Source of the DNA: Marixanthomonas ophiurae
Lineage (GTDB): Bacteria; Bacteroidota; Bacteroidia; Flavobacteriales; Flavobacteriaceae
Assembly (NCBI RefSeq): GCF_003413745.1
Contig: NZ_QVID01000001.1
Span: 2,046,001-2,110,000, forward strand
Length of the DNA: 64,000 bases
Reading direction: 5' to 3'
This document shows positions 8,826 through 17,664 of the stretch, piece after piece. Each line of letters begins with the position of its first letter. The stretch's first letter is position 1. Both the position numbers and the translations under genes were made by a program. Under the pieces are notes generated by a model. The model saw only the letters and a program-made list of their open reading frames with translations. It did not search any database and was not told the origin of the DNA.

Positions 8826-8838
8826 AGTGATTATTTTT

Positions 8839-9330
8839 TTAATGAAAGTAAAGATTGTACCCCTCTAAGTGTGCTTGAATGTTGGTTGTAATTTTAGAAC
8901 CTTCTGTAACAGAGTTCACCGTCATCAAATCTTTTATTTTATTGATTAGCGGATATAAAAAAACATGTAAGTTATCGTGCGAGGGTCCTTCCATAGTACA
9001 TTTTTCTACAATATAATTTTTTTCATTATTTAGTTTAATACCCAATTCCTGAAAATCTGTTACAGCTTTAAGCTTGTTTTGATCAATTGCCTGTATCATA
9101 TTTTCAATCCCTTCGGTGGTTTCTGGATTGGCTTCCCATTTAGAGCCGTTGTTTAGTGATATTTCATTCATCCAACTTTTTTCCGAAGCATTCTCAGTCT
9201 TAGGTAATGTTGAGTTCTTAATTTGTTGACTAGTTTCTATTTTTTCGTTAACTATTTGCTCGCTCTTTTGGGTTTCTTTACAACTAAAAGTTATTGCTGT
9301 AAGCGTAATGATAAAGAGTATATTTTTCAT
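8839..9330 (-). CDS. lipoprotein of unknown function
   Basis: This 163-residue protein has a lipobox (TAITFSC, C17) and a low-complexity K/E/S/T-rich linker. A small helical domain (about 55-163) follows, containing KWEANPETTEGIENM. I recognise no family by name. It begins 44 bp after the end of the reverse-strand usp gene (9375-10211) and is probably cotranscribed from the Fnr-like promoter near 10242-10277. Confidence 0.65.
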   Translation of the reverse strand: MKNILFIITLTAITFSCKETQKSEQIVNEKIETSQQIKNSTLPKTENASEKSWMNEISLNNGSKWEANPETTEGIENMIQAIDQNKLKAVTDFQELGIKLNNEKNYIVEKCTMEGPSHDNLHVFLYPLINKIKDLMTVNSVTEGSKITTNIQAHLEGYNLYFH

Positions 9331-9374
9331 AAATATAAAGTTAATGCTAATACAAGTTTTTTGAATAGAATGAG

Positions 9375-10211
9375 CTATTGGTGCAGCACTAAAAGTGGAA
9401 CACGCGTTTGATAACTTATTTTAGAAGTTTCCGACCCAAAAACAAAGCGCTCCAGAAAGCTTTCCCGTTCCACAAACATGGTATGTAGAGATATATTAAA
9501 CAATTGCACAAAAGTATTAATTGCAATAGGGGTGGGAATACCAGTTAATGCATGGAAACTGTGTTTTTTGCCCTTAAAAGAATCTTGAAGGTTTCTATTT
9601 TCTAGCAGATTGGGATCAGCTACGGCGTCATCATCAATATCTAAAACATTAATGTGAGGTTGGTTTTGTTTCACCATTAGACTGAACAACGGTTGTAACT
9701 TCTCTTTTTTAAGAATATCTCCATGGTGTAAACTAAAAAGAATAGATTCTATTTTTTTATAGCTATAATTATCTGGAATAACAAGAACTGGACAGTCAAC
9801 CTGTCGTATTACTTGGAGTGTATTACTACCAAAAAGGACTTCTTTAGCACTTGTCGCACCATTGGTTCCCATTATTATTAAATCGATGCTATATAATGAA
9901 ATGGACTGGTTTATGGCATCAACAAAAGCATCGTAATCAACTTTCTCATGAAAAGTATAATCTTCACTGCTATAGTCCTTTTTAAAGGTATCTACAAAGG
10001 AGCTAAGCTCTTTTTTATTGTCCGCTAGCACAGCGTCGTACACTGAGCTCTTTGGTGATGCAGAGCGTACATCTGCAGTAACGTATTCTGAAGTTTTCTG
10101 AATGTTCAAAATATAGAACGTGCAAGTATGCCCTTTAAAAAAATCCAGCGCATATCTGATAGCATTCTTAGAGCTTTCTGAAAAATCTGTCGGAAGTAAT
10201 ATAGTATTCAT
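9375..10211 (-). CDS. universal stress protein, tandem UspA domains
   Basis: This 278-residue protein is a fourth two-domain Usp, starting MNTILLPTDFSESS. It has the ATP loop GTNG-x9-GSN in domain 1 and a degenerate second domain. I chose the ATG at 10211 rather than the longer frame from 10265, because the longer form adds residues not shared with the paralogues and would overlap the -7 element. It is divergent from the nos cluster and has its own Fnr-like box, so it is likely induced together with it. Confidence 0.88.
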   Translation of the reverse strand: MNTILLPTDFSESSKNAIRYALDFFKGHTCTFYILNIQKTSEYVTADVRSASPKSSVYDAVLADNKKELSSFVDTFKKDYSSEDYTFHEKVDYDAFVDAINQSISLYSIDLIIMGTNGATSAKEVLFGSNTLQVIRQVDCPVLVIPDNYSYKKIESILFSLHHGDILKKEKLQPLFSLMVKQNQPHINVLDIDDDAVADPNLLENRNLQDSFKGKKHSFHALTGIPTPIAINTFVQLFNISLHTMFVERESFLERFVFGSETSKISYQTRVPLLVLHQ

Positions 10212-10234
10212 TTTATTAAAACTTTTGGTTCCTA

Positions 10235-10277
10235 TAAAAATAGTTTGAATCCGCTCAAGCAACAATGATATCCGTCA
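10235..10277 (-). promoter_or_regulatory. Crp/Fnr-type box plus -7 element for reverse-strand usp
   Basis: Read on the reverse strand, TGACGGATATCA (10277-10266) begins 35 bp before TATTTTTA (10242-10235), which matches TAnnTTTG except for the last base. The inferred start site is near 10230. Confidence 0.7.
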
Positions 10278-10399
10278 GCTTTCCACTTTCAAATCAGGTT
10301 GAATAAGGAATTTCGAATACTTGTTTTATTCTCTATTTTTTTAAGGTGATTGATTTCATTTTTACTAAAAAATAATAGAAGACCAAAATATCTTAAATA

Positions 10400-10442
10400 T
10401 GATAAAAGTCATTTTATACCCTTTAGTACCTCACTACTTTTG
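10400..10442 (+). promoter_or_regulatory. Crp/Fnr-type box plus -7 element for the nos cluster
   Basis: TGATAAAAGTCA (10400-10411) begins 35 bp before TACTTTTG (10435-10442), a perfect TAnnTTTG. Transcription would start near 10447, leaving a leader of about 90 bp before the cytochrome gene. The 325-bp gap 10212-10536 holds this site and the divergent usp site and no other gene. Confidence 0.82.
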
Positions 10443-10536
10443 TTATGTAAAATTTAATGATACCAATAATGAAGTGTTTATAAGTTATAAAAATGACACT
10501 CTAAGTTAGCTAAATAAAAACCATAAACCTTGAAAA

Positions 10537-11043
10537 ATGAAATACGCAATTAAAACTCTGTTATTACTTACTGTGCTAGCCTTGATGAGCTGTGGCGGTA
10601 AAGACGAGAAAAAGGAAAAAGAACAAATTAAAATTGGACAAAGACCAAAAACAGAAAAAAAAGTAGAGAAACCTGTCTCTAATGAAGTGCCAGCCTCCAA
10701 ACAAATTACGTTAGATAATAAAGGTGTGGGCCCTGTAAAAAACCTTGAACTTGGAACGAATGTAGATCAAGCTATGGCTAATGCAGGAGGAGAGTTGTTC
10801 AAAAACAAGTGTACGGCTTGCCATAAAGCAGACAGGAAATTTATTGGTCCCGCTCCAACTGGTATTTTAGAGCGCCGTTCGCCAGAATGGGTAATGAACA
10901 TGATTTTAAACCCTGAAGTAATGGTAAAAGAAGACCCTGTAGCGAAAGAACTCCTAATTGAATTTAATGGATCTCCAATGGCTAATCAAGGTCTTACAGA
11001 AGATGAAGCGCGTAAAATCTTAGAGTATTTTAGAACATTGTAA
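10537..11043 (+). CDS. nosC: lipoprotein monoheme cytochrome c of the nos cluster
   Basis: This 168-residue protein has a lipoprotein signal (LALMSC, C19) and a charged K/E-rich tether (20-50). One class I cytochrome c domain follows: heme motif C92-T-A-C95-H96, with a likely axial Met in the GSPMANQGL loop near 152. It is 22 bp upstream of nosZ, so it is the probable electron donor to N2O reductase, replacing the NosR route. The name nosC follows the usage for cytochromes next to clade II nosZ and is inferred from position. Confidence 0.82.
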   Translation: MKYAIKTLLLLTVLALMSCGGKDEKKEKEQIKIGQRPKTEKKVEKPVSNEVPASKQITLDNKGVGPVKNLELGTNVDQAMANAGGELFKNKCTACHKADRKFIGPAPTGILERRSPEWVMNMILNPEVMVKEDPVAKELLIEFNGSPMANQGLTEDEARKILEYFRTL

Positions 11044-11065
11044 AAACAACTAAACAAATAAAATT

Positions 11066-13030
11066 ATGAAACGATCAATCAATAGTTTATTACTGCTTGC
11101 TTTAGTGGCTGGAATAGTTGCTAGTTGTAATAATAGCGAGTCTAACAAAAAAGGTGACCAAGGAGCCTTAGCTTCAGGTGCCGCAGAAAAAGTGTATGTT
11201 GCCCCCGGTGAACACGATGAATTTTATGCATTCTTTTCTGGAGGTTACAGCGGTAACTTGACTGTATATGGCTTGCCATCTGGAAGAATGTTCAAAGAAA
11301 TCCCGGTATTTTCACAATTTCCCACAAACGGGTATGGGTACTCTGAAGAAACAACACCCATGTTAAATACCTCTCACGGGTTCGTGCCTTGGGACGATTT
11401 GCATCACCCAGATATTTCACAAACCAACGGAAAACTTGATGGAAGGTGGATTTTTGTTAATGGAAACAACACCCCGCGTATTGCAAGGGTTGACCTTGAA
11501 ACATTTGAAACTGAAGAAATAATCGAAATCCCCAACAGTGCTGGGAACCACAGTTCGTCATTTATTACAGAAAACACCGAATATGTAGTGGCTGGTACTC
11601 GTTTTTCAGTTCCCGTTCCGCAAGAAGATATTTCTATAAAAGAGTATAAAGGAAAATTTAAAGGAGCCTTGTCTTTTTTAAGTGTAGATCAAGAAACCGG
11701 CAGAATGAACATCAAATTTCAGTTAATGATGCCTGGTTTTAATTATGACCTCTCACACCCAGGACGTGGAAAATCACACGGTTGGTTTTTCTTTACCACT
11801 TATAATACCGAAGAAGCCAATTCGCTTTTAGAGGTGAATGCTTCACAAAACGACAAAGATTTTATTGCAGCTATTAATTGGAAGAAAGTTGAAGAATATG
11901 TAAACAATGGTGGTGGTACTAAAATGCCGGCTAATTATGCACATAATGTGTATGATCATGGTACACACAACGCTACAACCACGATGAAAAAAGAAGTATT
12001 GACAATAGATCCCACAAAAGTTCCGGGGGCTGTTTTCTTTCTCCCTACACCAAAATCACCACACGGAGTTGATGTAAGCCCCGACGGAGAGTATATTATT
12101 GGAAATGGTAAACTTTCAGCAGATTTAACCATTCATTCATTCGATAAAATGATTGATGCTATTGATAATGAAAAGTTTAATGGAGAAGCCTACGGAATTC
12201 CAATTCTCAGTTTTGAAGATATTCTCGCAGGTACAGTAAAACAAGCGGGATTAGGTCCACTACATACCGAATTTGACGGAAAAGGGAATGCGTATACTAC
12301 CTTCTTTATCTCTTCAGAATTGGTAAAATGGAATGTTGAAACCCGTGAAGTGATAGACAGACAGCCCAACTACTATTCAGTAGGTCACGTAATGATACCT
12401 GGGGGTAACTCTGCACACCCTTTTGGTAAGTATGCAGTTTCAATGAACAAAATTACCAAGGATAGATATTTGCCAACAGGACCAGAATTGGAACACTCTG
12501 CACAGTTATTTGACATTACAGGAGATAAAATGGAACTATTACTGGATTTCCCAACCCACGGAGAACCGCATTACGCAGCAGGTATTCCAGCTGAAATTTT
12601 AGCACCAAAATCTAAAAAGATTTATAAACTAGAAGATAACAAACACGAATATGCTGCTTTAACTTCTGGAGATACACGGGTGGAGCGTGATGGAAAAGAA
12701 GTACATATTTATATGTCGATGATACGTAGCCACTTTACTCCGGATAATATTGAAGGAATTAGGGTGGGGGATAAAGTATATTTCCATATTACCAACCATG
12801 AACAAGATTTTGATGTACCGCACGGATTTGCTATGATCGGGGCTAATAATGCCGAATTACTTATTATGCCGGGACAAACCAAAACCTTAGTCTGGGAGCC
12901 TAAACAAATAGGAGTATGGCCATTTTATTGTACTGATTTCTGTTCAGCATTACACCAAGAAATGCAAGGATACATACGTGTATCGCCAGAAAATTCAAAT
13001 ATAGAATTGAGTTGGTCTTTGGGAGAATAA
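11066..13030 (+). CDS. nosZ: nitrous oxide reductase, Sec/lipoprotein type (clade II)
   Basis: This 654-residue enzyme reduces N2O to N2 outside the cytoplasmic membrane. The N-terminus has a Sec lipoprotein-type signal (VAGIVASC, C21) rather than a twin-arginine motif, as in clade II NosZ. The propeller carries CuZ histidines in DDLHHPD, RGKSHGW, YDHGTHN, KSPHGVD and GNSAHPFG. The C-terminal cupredoxin domain has the CuA motif CTDFCSALHQEM (C-x3-C-x3-H-x2-M). It is preceded by a cytochrome c gene and followed by a strong terminator at 13084-13115, so the downstream accessory genes may be read at a lower level. Confidence 0.97.
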   Translation: MKRSINSLLLLALVAGIVASCNNSESNKKGDQGALASGAAEKVYVAPGEHDEFYAFFSGGYSGNLTVYGLPSGRMFKEIPVFSQFPTNGYGYSEETTPMLNTSHGFVPWDDLHHPDISQTNGKLDGRWIFVNGNNTPRIARVDLETFETEEIIEIPNSAGNHSSSFITENTEYVVAGTRFSVPVPQEDISIKEYKGKFKGALSFLSVDQETGRMNIKFQLMMPGFNYDLSHPGRGKSHGWFFFTTYNTEEANSLLEVNASQNDKDFIAAINWKKVEEYVNNGGGTKMPANYAHNVYDHGTHNATTTMKKEVLTIDPTKVPGAVFFLPTPKSPHGVDVSPDGEYIIGNGKLSADLTIHSFDKMIDAIDNEKFNGEAYGIPILSFEDILAGTVKQAGLGPLHTEFDGKGNAYTTFFISSELVKWNVETREVIDRQPNYYSVGHVMIPGGNSAHPFGKYAVSMNKITKDRYLPTGPELEHSAQLFDITGDKMELLLDFPTHGEPHYAAGIPAEILAPKSKKIYKLEDNKHEYAALTSGDTRVERDGKEVHIYMSMIRSHFTPDNIEGIRVGDKVYFHITNHEQDFDVPHGFAMIGANNAELLIMPGQTKTLVWEPKQIGVWPFYCTDFCSALHQEMQGYIRVSPENSNIELSWSLGE

Positions 13031-13083
13031 ATATATTGGTTGCGAAACATTGGTTTAGTGATTGGTAATGTTTCCAAAGACAG

Positions 13084-13115
13084 ACGGGGGTTGTTGATTG
13101 CCCCCGTTTTGTTTT
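13084..13115 (+). terminator. rho-independent terminator after nosZ
   Basis: ACGGGGG (13084-13090) pairs perfectly with CCCCCGT (13101-13107) and is followed by a T-rich tail. The loop is 10 bp. It separates nosCZ from the accessory genes. Confidence 0.85.
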
Positions 13116-13161
13116 AAATAAAAAGATTAAAAAATCAACGTAAACCAAAAAAATCAAGAAA

Positions 13162-13794
13162 ATGAAAAAAGCTGGAATCATCATGATCATTGGATCACTG
13201 CTTCTTTTAGGACTTTTCAAATTTCCTTTATGGAACATTATGTTGGGGGCTCCTCAATACCCTGAACCGCTGGGAATGAACATTCACATTACTGGAATTA
13301 AAGGAGTAAGTGAATTTGATATCCAAAACATAGACGGGCTTAATCATTACATTGGTATGCGTACCATTCCCAAAGCGGAAGATATGTGGGAGTTTGAAGT
13401 ATTTCCATTGGTTATTGGAGGTATGGTAGCACTTGGAGCTTTTATAGGACTTTTGGGTTTCTTCGGAAAAGTGAACCATTGGTGGTTTATTGGTTGGTTT
13501 GGACTTATGTCGGTTTTAGGAATTATGGGAATGTACGATTTTAACCTGTGGCTTACCGATTACGGAACCAACTTAGATCCCAATGCCATTATGAAGATGA
13601 CCAATCCCGATGGTACGCCAATGTCGTATAAACCACCATTATTAGGATATCAAAAAATGCTAAATTTTGACGTAGATTCTTGGCCACATATAGGAGCCTA
13701 CTTAATGTTTGTAGGGATGTTGCTGACTATGATTGCCTTTTTCGTTGGAAAAAAAGAATGGAAAAAGAAAAAAAGAAGCTTCCAATCACATTAA
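13162..13794 (+). CDS. nos-cluster membrane protein, four predicted helices
   Basis: This 210-residue protein has membrane helices at about 4-22, 80-100, 107-127 and 175-197. The 55-residue extracytoplasmic loop after the first helix contains GMNIHITGIKG, and a second loop follows helix 3. It sits between nosZ and nosL. Membrane proteins of this size are regular members of clade II nos clusters in Bacteroidota and may link the quinone pool or copper delivery to NosZ, but the function is not established. I give no symbol. Confidence 0.75.
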   Translation: MKKAGIIMIIGSLLLLGLFKFPLWNIMLGAPQYPEPLGMNIHITGIKGVSEFDIQNIDGLNHYIGMRTIPKAEDMWEFEVFPLVIGGMVALGAFIGLLGFFGKVNHWWFIGWFGLMSVLGIMGMYDFNLWLTDYGTNLDPNAIMKMTNPDGTPMSYKPPLLGYQKMLNFDVDSWPHIGAYLMFVGMLLTMIAFFVGKKEWKKKKRSFQSH

Positions 13795-13805
13795 AATTAG
13801 TAAAA

Positions 13806-14243
13806 ATGAAATTAACACTCTCCATTTTCTTTCTTGTATTGCTCTTTACAGCCTGTGAAGTAAAGCCACAAAAAATAAATTACGGTAGCGATAATTGCCA
13901 ATACTGCAATATGACTATTGTTGATAGACAGCATGCTTCTCAAATTGTAACAGAAAAAGGACGATCTTATAAATTCGATGCCATTGAATGCATGATTAAT
14001 TATCATACCGAACATAGCGATCAGTCTGTTGCGATGTATTTAGTAAACGACTTCAATACCCCCGGTAAACTTATTGACGCTACAACAGCCACCTATTTAA
14101 TTAGCCCTGAAATTTCGAGTCCTATGGGAGCTAATCTTTCTGCATTCAATTCAAAACAAGTTGCTCAAAAAACTCAAGCTGAATATTCTGGAAAACTTTA
14201 TGACTGGGAGGTTTTGAGGCTATACTTAAAAGAGAAATATTGA
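13806..14243 (+). CDS. nosL: NosL copper chaperone lipoprotein
   Basis: This 145-residue lipoprotein (LLFTAC, C17) delivers Cu(I) for assembly of the NosZ centres. The metal motif is C31-Q-Y-C34-N-M36, followed by the NosL fold elements FDAIECMINY and SPMGANLSAF. I start it at ATG 13806, 11 bp after the previous stop. The longer frame from 13680 would overlap the membrane protein gene and lose the signal peptide. Confidence 0.9.
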   Translation: MKLTLSIFFLVLLFTACEVKPQKINYGSDNCQYCNMTIVDRQHASQIVTEKGRSYKFDAIECMINYHTEHSDQSVAMYLVNDFNTPGKLIDATTATYLISPEISSPMGANLSAFNSKQVAQKTQAEYSGKLYDWEVLRLYLKEKY

Positions 14244-14285
14244 CCAAGTAAATTATTACTTACCACAAACTTAAAGACATATAAC

Positions 14286-15704
14286 ATGAAACAATATTTT
14301 GTTTTACTAGGTATTTTATTTTCATTTTTTGGGAGCGTTCAGGCTCAAGAAAAAATTGATTATGGTACAACCAACTGCCAGTTGTGTAACATGGTTATAA
14401 AAGATAATCGTTTTGCTTCCCAAGCTATAAAACAAAATAACCAAACGCTTTATTTTGATGCCATTGAATGTTTACTGAACTATTTAAAAGCAAACAATGA
14501 GATCGATTTTAAATCGATGTATGTTTCAGATTACGCTAATCCAGAAATTTTTATTTCGGTAACAACTGCTTTTTATTTGAAAAGCAATATTATTAAAAGC
14601 CCAATGGGCGCAAACCTGTCCGCCTTTAGTTCAAAAGAAAAGGCAGAACGTTTTAAAACTTTAGAAAAAGACGCTCTATATACTTGGCAACAACTAAATA
14701 GGGCTTTTAAAGATAAGGCTTTTGGAAATATTACCCACGACCATCATAACCACTTAAGACCAGATTCTCACGCTCCTATTGGTGTAATGGGCGATCACTT
14801 GCATCACAAAGGAGGGTTAATGGTTTCATTGCGATATATGGGTATGATGATGGATGGAAACAAAATGGCAACAGATAATATTGCTGATGTTGCTATTTTT
14901 CAAGAGTATATGGTCGCACCGCAAGAAATGTCGATGCAGATGTATATGTTGGGGGTTATGTACGCGCCCACCAATCGCCTTACACTTTCAGCCATGCAAA
15001 ACCTGATAAAAAACGATATGGATTTGACCGACCAAATGACGATGAATGGAATGATCATGCAACATGATTTTTCTACCAATTCTTCAGGGTTTGGTGATTT
15101 AAAATTGAATGCACTATATGGATTATTCAGTCATGATATAAATTCATTGCACCTAAATACAGGCATTTCACTTCCGGTAGGTTCAATCAAGGAACGCGAC
15201 GATACACCGATGATGGAAGATGCAAAACTGCCTTATGCAATGCAATTGGGTAGTGGAACATTTGATGTAACTGCTGGTGCCACCTATAAAGAACTATATC
15301 CTTTCTTTTCTTGGGGCTCTCAATTTTTAGCCACATTTAGAACAGGAAAAAATACAGAAGAATATCGGTTCGGGAACCACTATCAATTAAATCTTTGGGG
15401 AGCATACCGTTTGTTTGAAAACGTAAGCCTTTCAGGTAGGGCTTTGGGAACTGTCATTAGCGATATTGAAGGAGCAGATCCTCAACTAAACCCGATGATG
15501 GTAACAACTGCCGATATCGAAAACTACGGTGGCGAAAAAATAAAACTTTTTGGGGGTGTGAATGTCTCTTTTCCTCAAACTTCGGTTTTTAAAAATATAA
15601 GAATAGCTGCCGAAATGGGCGCTCCAGTTTATGAAGGTTACAACGGAATACAAATGAACGAAAACCTGTCATTTGTCATAGGACTGAAATATTCAATTTT
15701 ATAA
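14286..15704 (+). CDS. NosL domain fused to a Met/His-rich outer-membrane barrel-like domain
   Basis: This 472-residue protein has a cleavable signal peptide (SVQA-Q, residue 20) and a complete second NosL-like domain (about 21-145). That domain has C31-Q-L-C34-N-M36, FDAIECLLNY and SPMGANLSAF. A His-rich linker (THDHHNHLRPDSH) follows, then a region of about 300 residues of beta strands very rich in methionine (YMGMMMDGNKM, MSMQMYMLGVMY). That region looks like an outer-membrane barrel of the transporter type. The layout suggests copper handling across or at the outer membrane. NosL is normally a short stand-alone lipoprotein, so this fusion is unusual. The frame is continuous, with no sign of an assembly join. 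Confidence 0.75.
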   Translation: MKQYFVLLGILFSFFGSVQAQEKIDYGTTNCQLCNMVIKDNRFASQAIKQNNQTLYFDAIECLLNYLKANNEIDFKSMYVSDYANPEIFISVTTAFYLKSNIIKSPMGANLSAFSSKEKAERFKTLEKDALYTWQQLNRAFKDKAFGNITHDHHNHLRPDSHAPIGVMGDHLHHKGGLMVSLRYMGMMMDGNKMATDNIADVAIFQEYMVAPQEMSMQMYMLGVMYAPTNRLTLSAMQNLIKNDMDLTDQMTMNGMIMQHDFSTNSSGFGDLKLNALYGLFSHDINSLHLNTGISLPVGSIKERDDTPMMEDAKLPYAMQLGSGTFDVTAGATYKELYPFFSWGSQFLATFRTGKNTEEYRFGNHYQLNLWGAYRLFENVSLSGRALGTVISDIEGADPQLNPMMVTTADIENYGGEKIKLFGGVNVSFPQTSVFKNIRIAAEMGAPVYEGYNGIQMNENLSFVIGLKYSIL

Positions 15705-15716
15705 TTTGCATCATAT

Positions 15717-16970
15717 ATGAATAAGCGGTTTTTACATAGTGTATTGTTTTTCCTGTTGTTTACAGCTACTTTTTTTGCGCAGACAATAGAGGTATGCACC
15801 TCATGTGAAATTTCAACAATTTCTCAAGCTGTTGAAAAAGCACAACCGCTAGATACCATTATAATTAAAAAAGACATCTATAAAGAATACAACATAGGTA
15901 TTACCAAACCACTTACCATAATAGGAGAAGGTAACCCAGTAATCGACGGAGACAACAAAGGGGAGATTATTACGATTGAAAGTGATAACGTGACCATTGA
16001 TGGACTTACAATCATTAATGTGGGAACCAGCTACACTACTGATTATGCTGCCATACGGGTAGTGAAAAGTGAAAATTTTCTCATTAAAAATAATACGTTG
16101 CAACGGCTTTTCTTTGGAATTTATTTGGAAAAATCCAATCACGGAAAAGTCCTGGATAATACCATCAAGGGAGATGCTATTAATGAATATAACTCAGGAA
16201 ACGGCATCCAATTATGGTACTGTAACAATGTTGAGGTTACCAATAATAGAATTCGAAATGTTAGAGATGGGGTTTATCTGGAATTTTCAGACCAAATAGA
16301 GATAAAAAACAATAAAAGTACTGACAACTTACGATATGGCTTACATTTTATGTTTTCCAATCATGATACCTATACCAACAATTTATTTGAGAACAATGGG
16401 GCAGGAGTAGCGGTCATGTTTTCAAAATTCATAAAAATGTATGATAATGTTTTCAGAAAAAACTGGGGTACCGCTTCTTTTGGATTGTTGCTAAAAGAAA
16501 TTAATGATTCAGAAATAAAAGGAAATGTTTTCGAAGAAAACACCGTGGGTATCAATATTGAAGGCTCTAACCGAATTGAATATTCCAACAATGATTTTAA
16601 AAGCAATGGCTGGGCCGTAAAAGTCCGTGGAGCTTGCTACGCCAACACTTTTACAAAAAATAATTTTCTTTATAATAGTTTTGATATTTCATACAATAGT
16701 AAGATAAATGATAATGTGTTTGATAAAAATTATTGGAGTAATTACACAGGCTACGATTTAAACAAAAACGGAATAGGCGATGTACCGTACCGGCCCGTAA
16801 AACTCTTCAGTTATATTGTAAACCGCACACCCGAAACCATCATTTTATTGCGCAGCTTGTTTATTGATATCATTGATTTTTCTGAAAAAGTATCCCCGGT
16901 ATTCACACCGGATAACTTAATGGACAACAACCCTTTATTGAAACCTATTGACTATGATCGAGATAAATAA
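15717..16970 (+). CDS. nosD: NosD periplasmic copper-site maturation protein
   Basis: This 417-residue exported protein has a signal peptide ending at FFAQ-T. It forms a right-handed parallel beta-helix with repeating N-N/G-V-x-I units (LIKNNTLQRLFFGIYLEKS, VTNNRIRNVRDGVYLE, EIKGNVFEENTVGI). The NosD family works with NosF and NosY to mature the CuZ site of NosZ. It starts 12 bp after the NosL-barrel gene and overlaps nosF by 17 bp, indicating one transcript. Confidence 0.93.
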   Translation: MNKRFLHSVLFFLLFTATFFAQTIEVCTSCEISTISQAVEKAQPLDTIIIKKDIYKEYNIGITKPLTIIGEGNPVIDGDNKGEIITIESDNVTIDGLTIINVGTSYTTDYAAIRVVKSENFLIKNNTLQRLFFGIYLEKSNHGKVLDNTIKGDAINEYNSGNGIQLWYCNNVEVTNNRIRNVRDGVYLEFSDQIEIKNNKSTDNLRYGLHFMFSNHDTYTNNLFENNGAGVAVMFSKFIKMYDNVFRKNWGTASFGLLLKEINDSEIKGNVFEENTVGINIEGSNRIEYSNNDFKSNGWAVKVRGACYANTFTKNNFLYNSFDISYNSKINDNVFDKNYWSNYTGYDLNKNGIGDVPYRPVKLFSYIVNRTPETIILLRSLFIDIIDFSEKVSPVFTPDNLMDNNPLLKPIDYDRDK

Positions 16971-17664
16971 TTTACATAAAAAATTTGGTAAGAACGAAGT
17001 ACTAAAAGGCATTGACCTTACCATAGATAATGGGGGAATTTTTGCCGTTCTTGGACCTAATGGTTCGGGCAAGACTACACTGATAAAAAGTATTTTAGGG
17101 ATGGTTGTTCCTAATTCAGGAATCATTAAATTGAATGGTACTTCTATTAAAAAAAGTTGGGAATACCGTAACGATATTGACTATCTACCTCAAATTGCCA
17201 ACTTTCCAGGAAATTTGACCGTAAAGGAGCTTATTAAAATGATTAAGGACCTAAGGAGTAGTAAAACTGCAGATGATGAACGGCTTGTCGAATTGTTCAA
17301 GTTACAGCTATTCCTCGATAAAAAGCTGAACAATCTATCTGGTGGTACCAAGCAGAAAGTAAACTTGGTGCTTACCTTTATGTTTGATAGTCCGTTGGTC
17401 ATTCTCGATGAACCAACCACAGGTCTCGATCCCATTTCGCACATTCGCTTAAAGCAGTTGATTACGGCGGAAAAAGAAAAAGGGAAAACCATTCTTATCA
17501 CCTCACATATTATGAGTTTCGTAGAAGAAATTGCCGATGAAATTGTGTTTTTACTGGAAGGTAAAATCTATTTCCGTGGTAGTATTCCTCAATTGAAAAC
17601 AAAGACCGAACAACCCGATTTTGAACACGCTATAGCGTCCATGTTATCTTCAAGTTATGCTTAA
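16954..17664 (+). CDS. nosF: NosF ABC transporter ATPase
   Basis: This 236-residue nucleotide-binding protein has Walker A GPNGSGKTT, signature LSGGTKQKVNL, Walker B LVILDEPTTGLDP and switch histidine ITSH. I start it at ATG 16954 rather than TTG 16948. It overlaps nosD by 17 bp and nosY by 8 bp. Together with NosY it powers NosD-linked CuZ assembly. Confidence 0.93.
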   Translation: MIEINNLHKKFGKNEVLKGIDLTIDNGGIFAVLGPNGSGKTTLIKSILGMVVPNSGIIKLNGTSIKKSWEYRNDIDYLPQIANFPGNLTVKELIKMIKDLRSSKTADDERLVELFKLQLFLDKKLNNLSGGTKQKVNLVLTFMFDSPLVILDEPTTGLDPISHIRLKQLITAEKEKGKTILITSHIMSFVEEIADEIVFLLEGKIYFRGSIPQLKTKTEQPDFEHAIASMLSSSYA

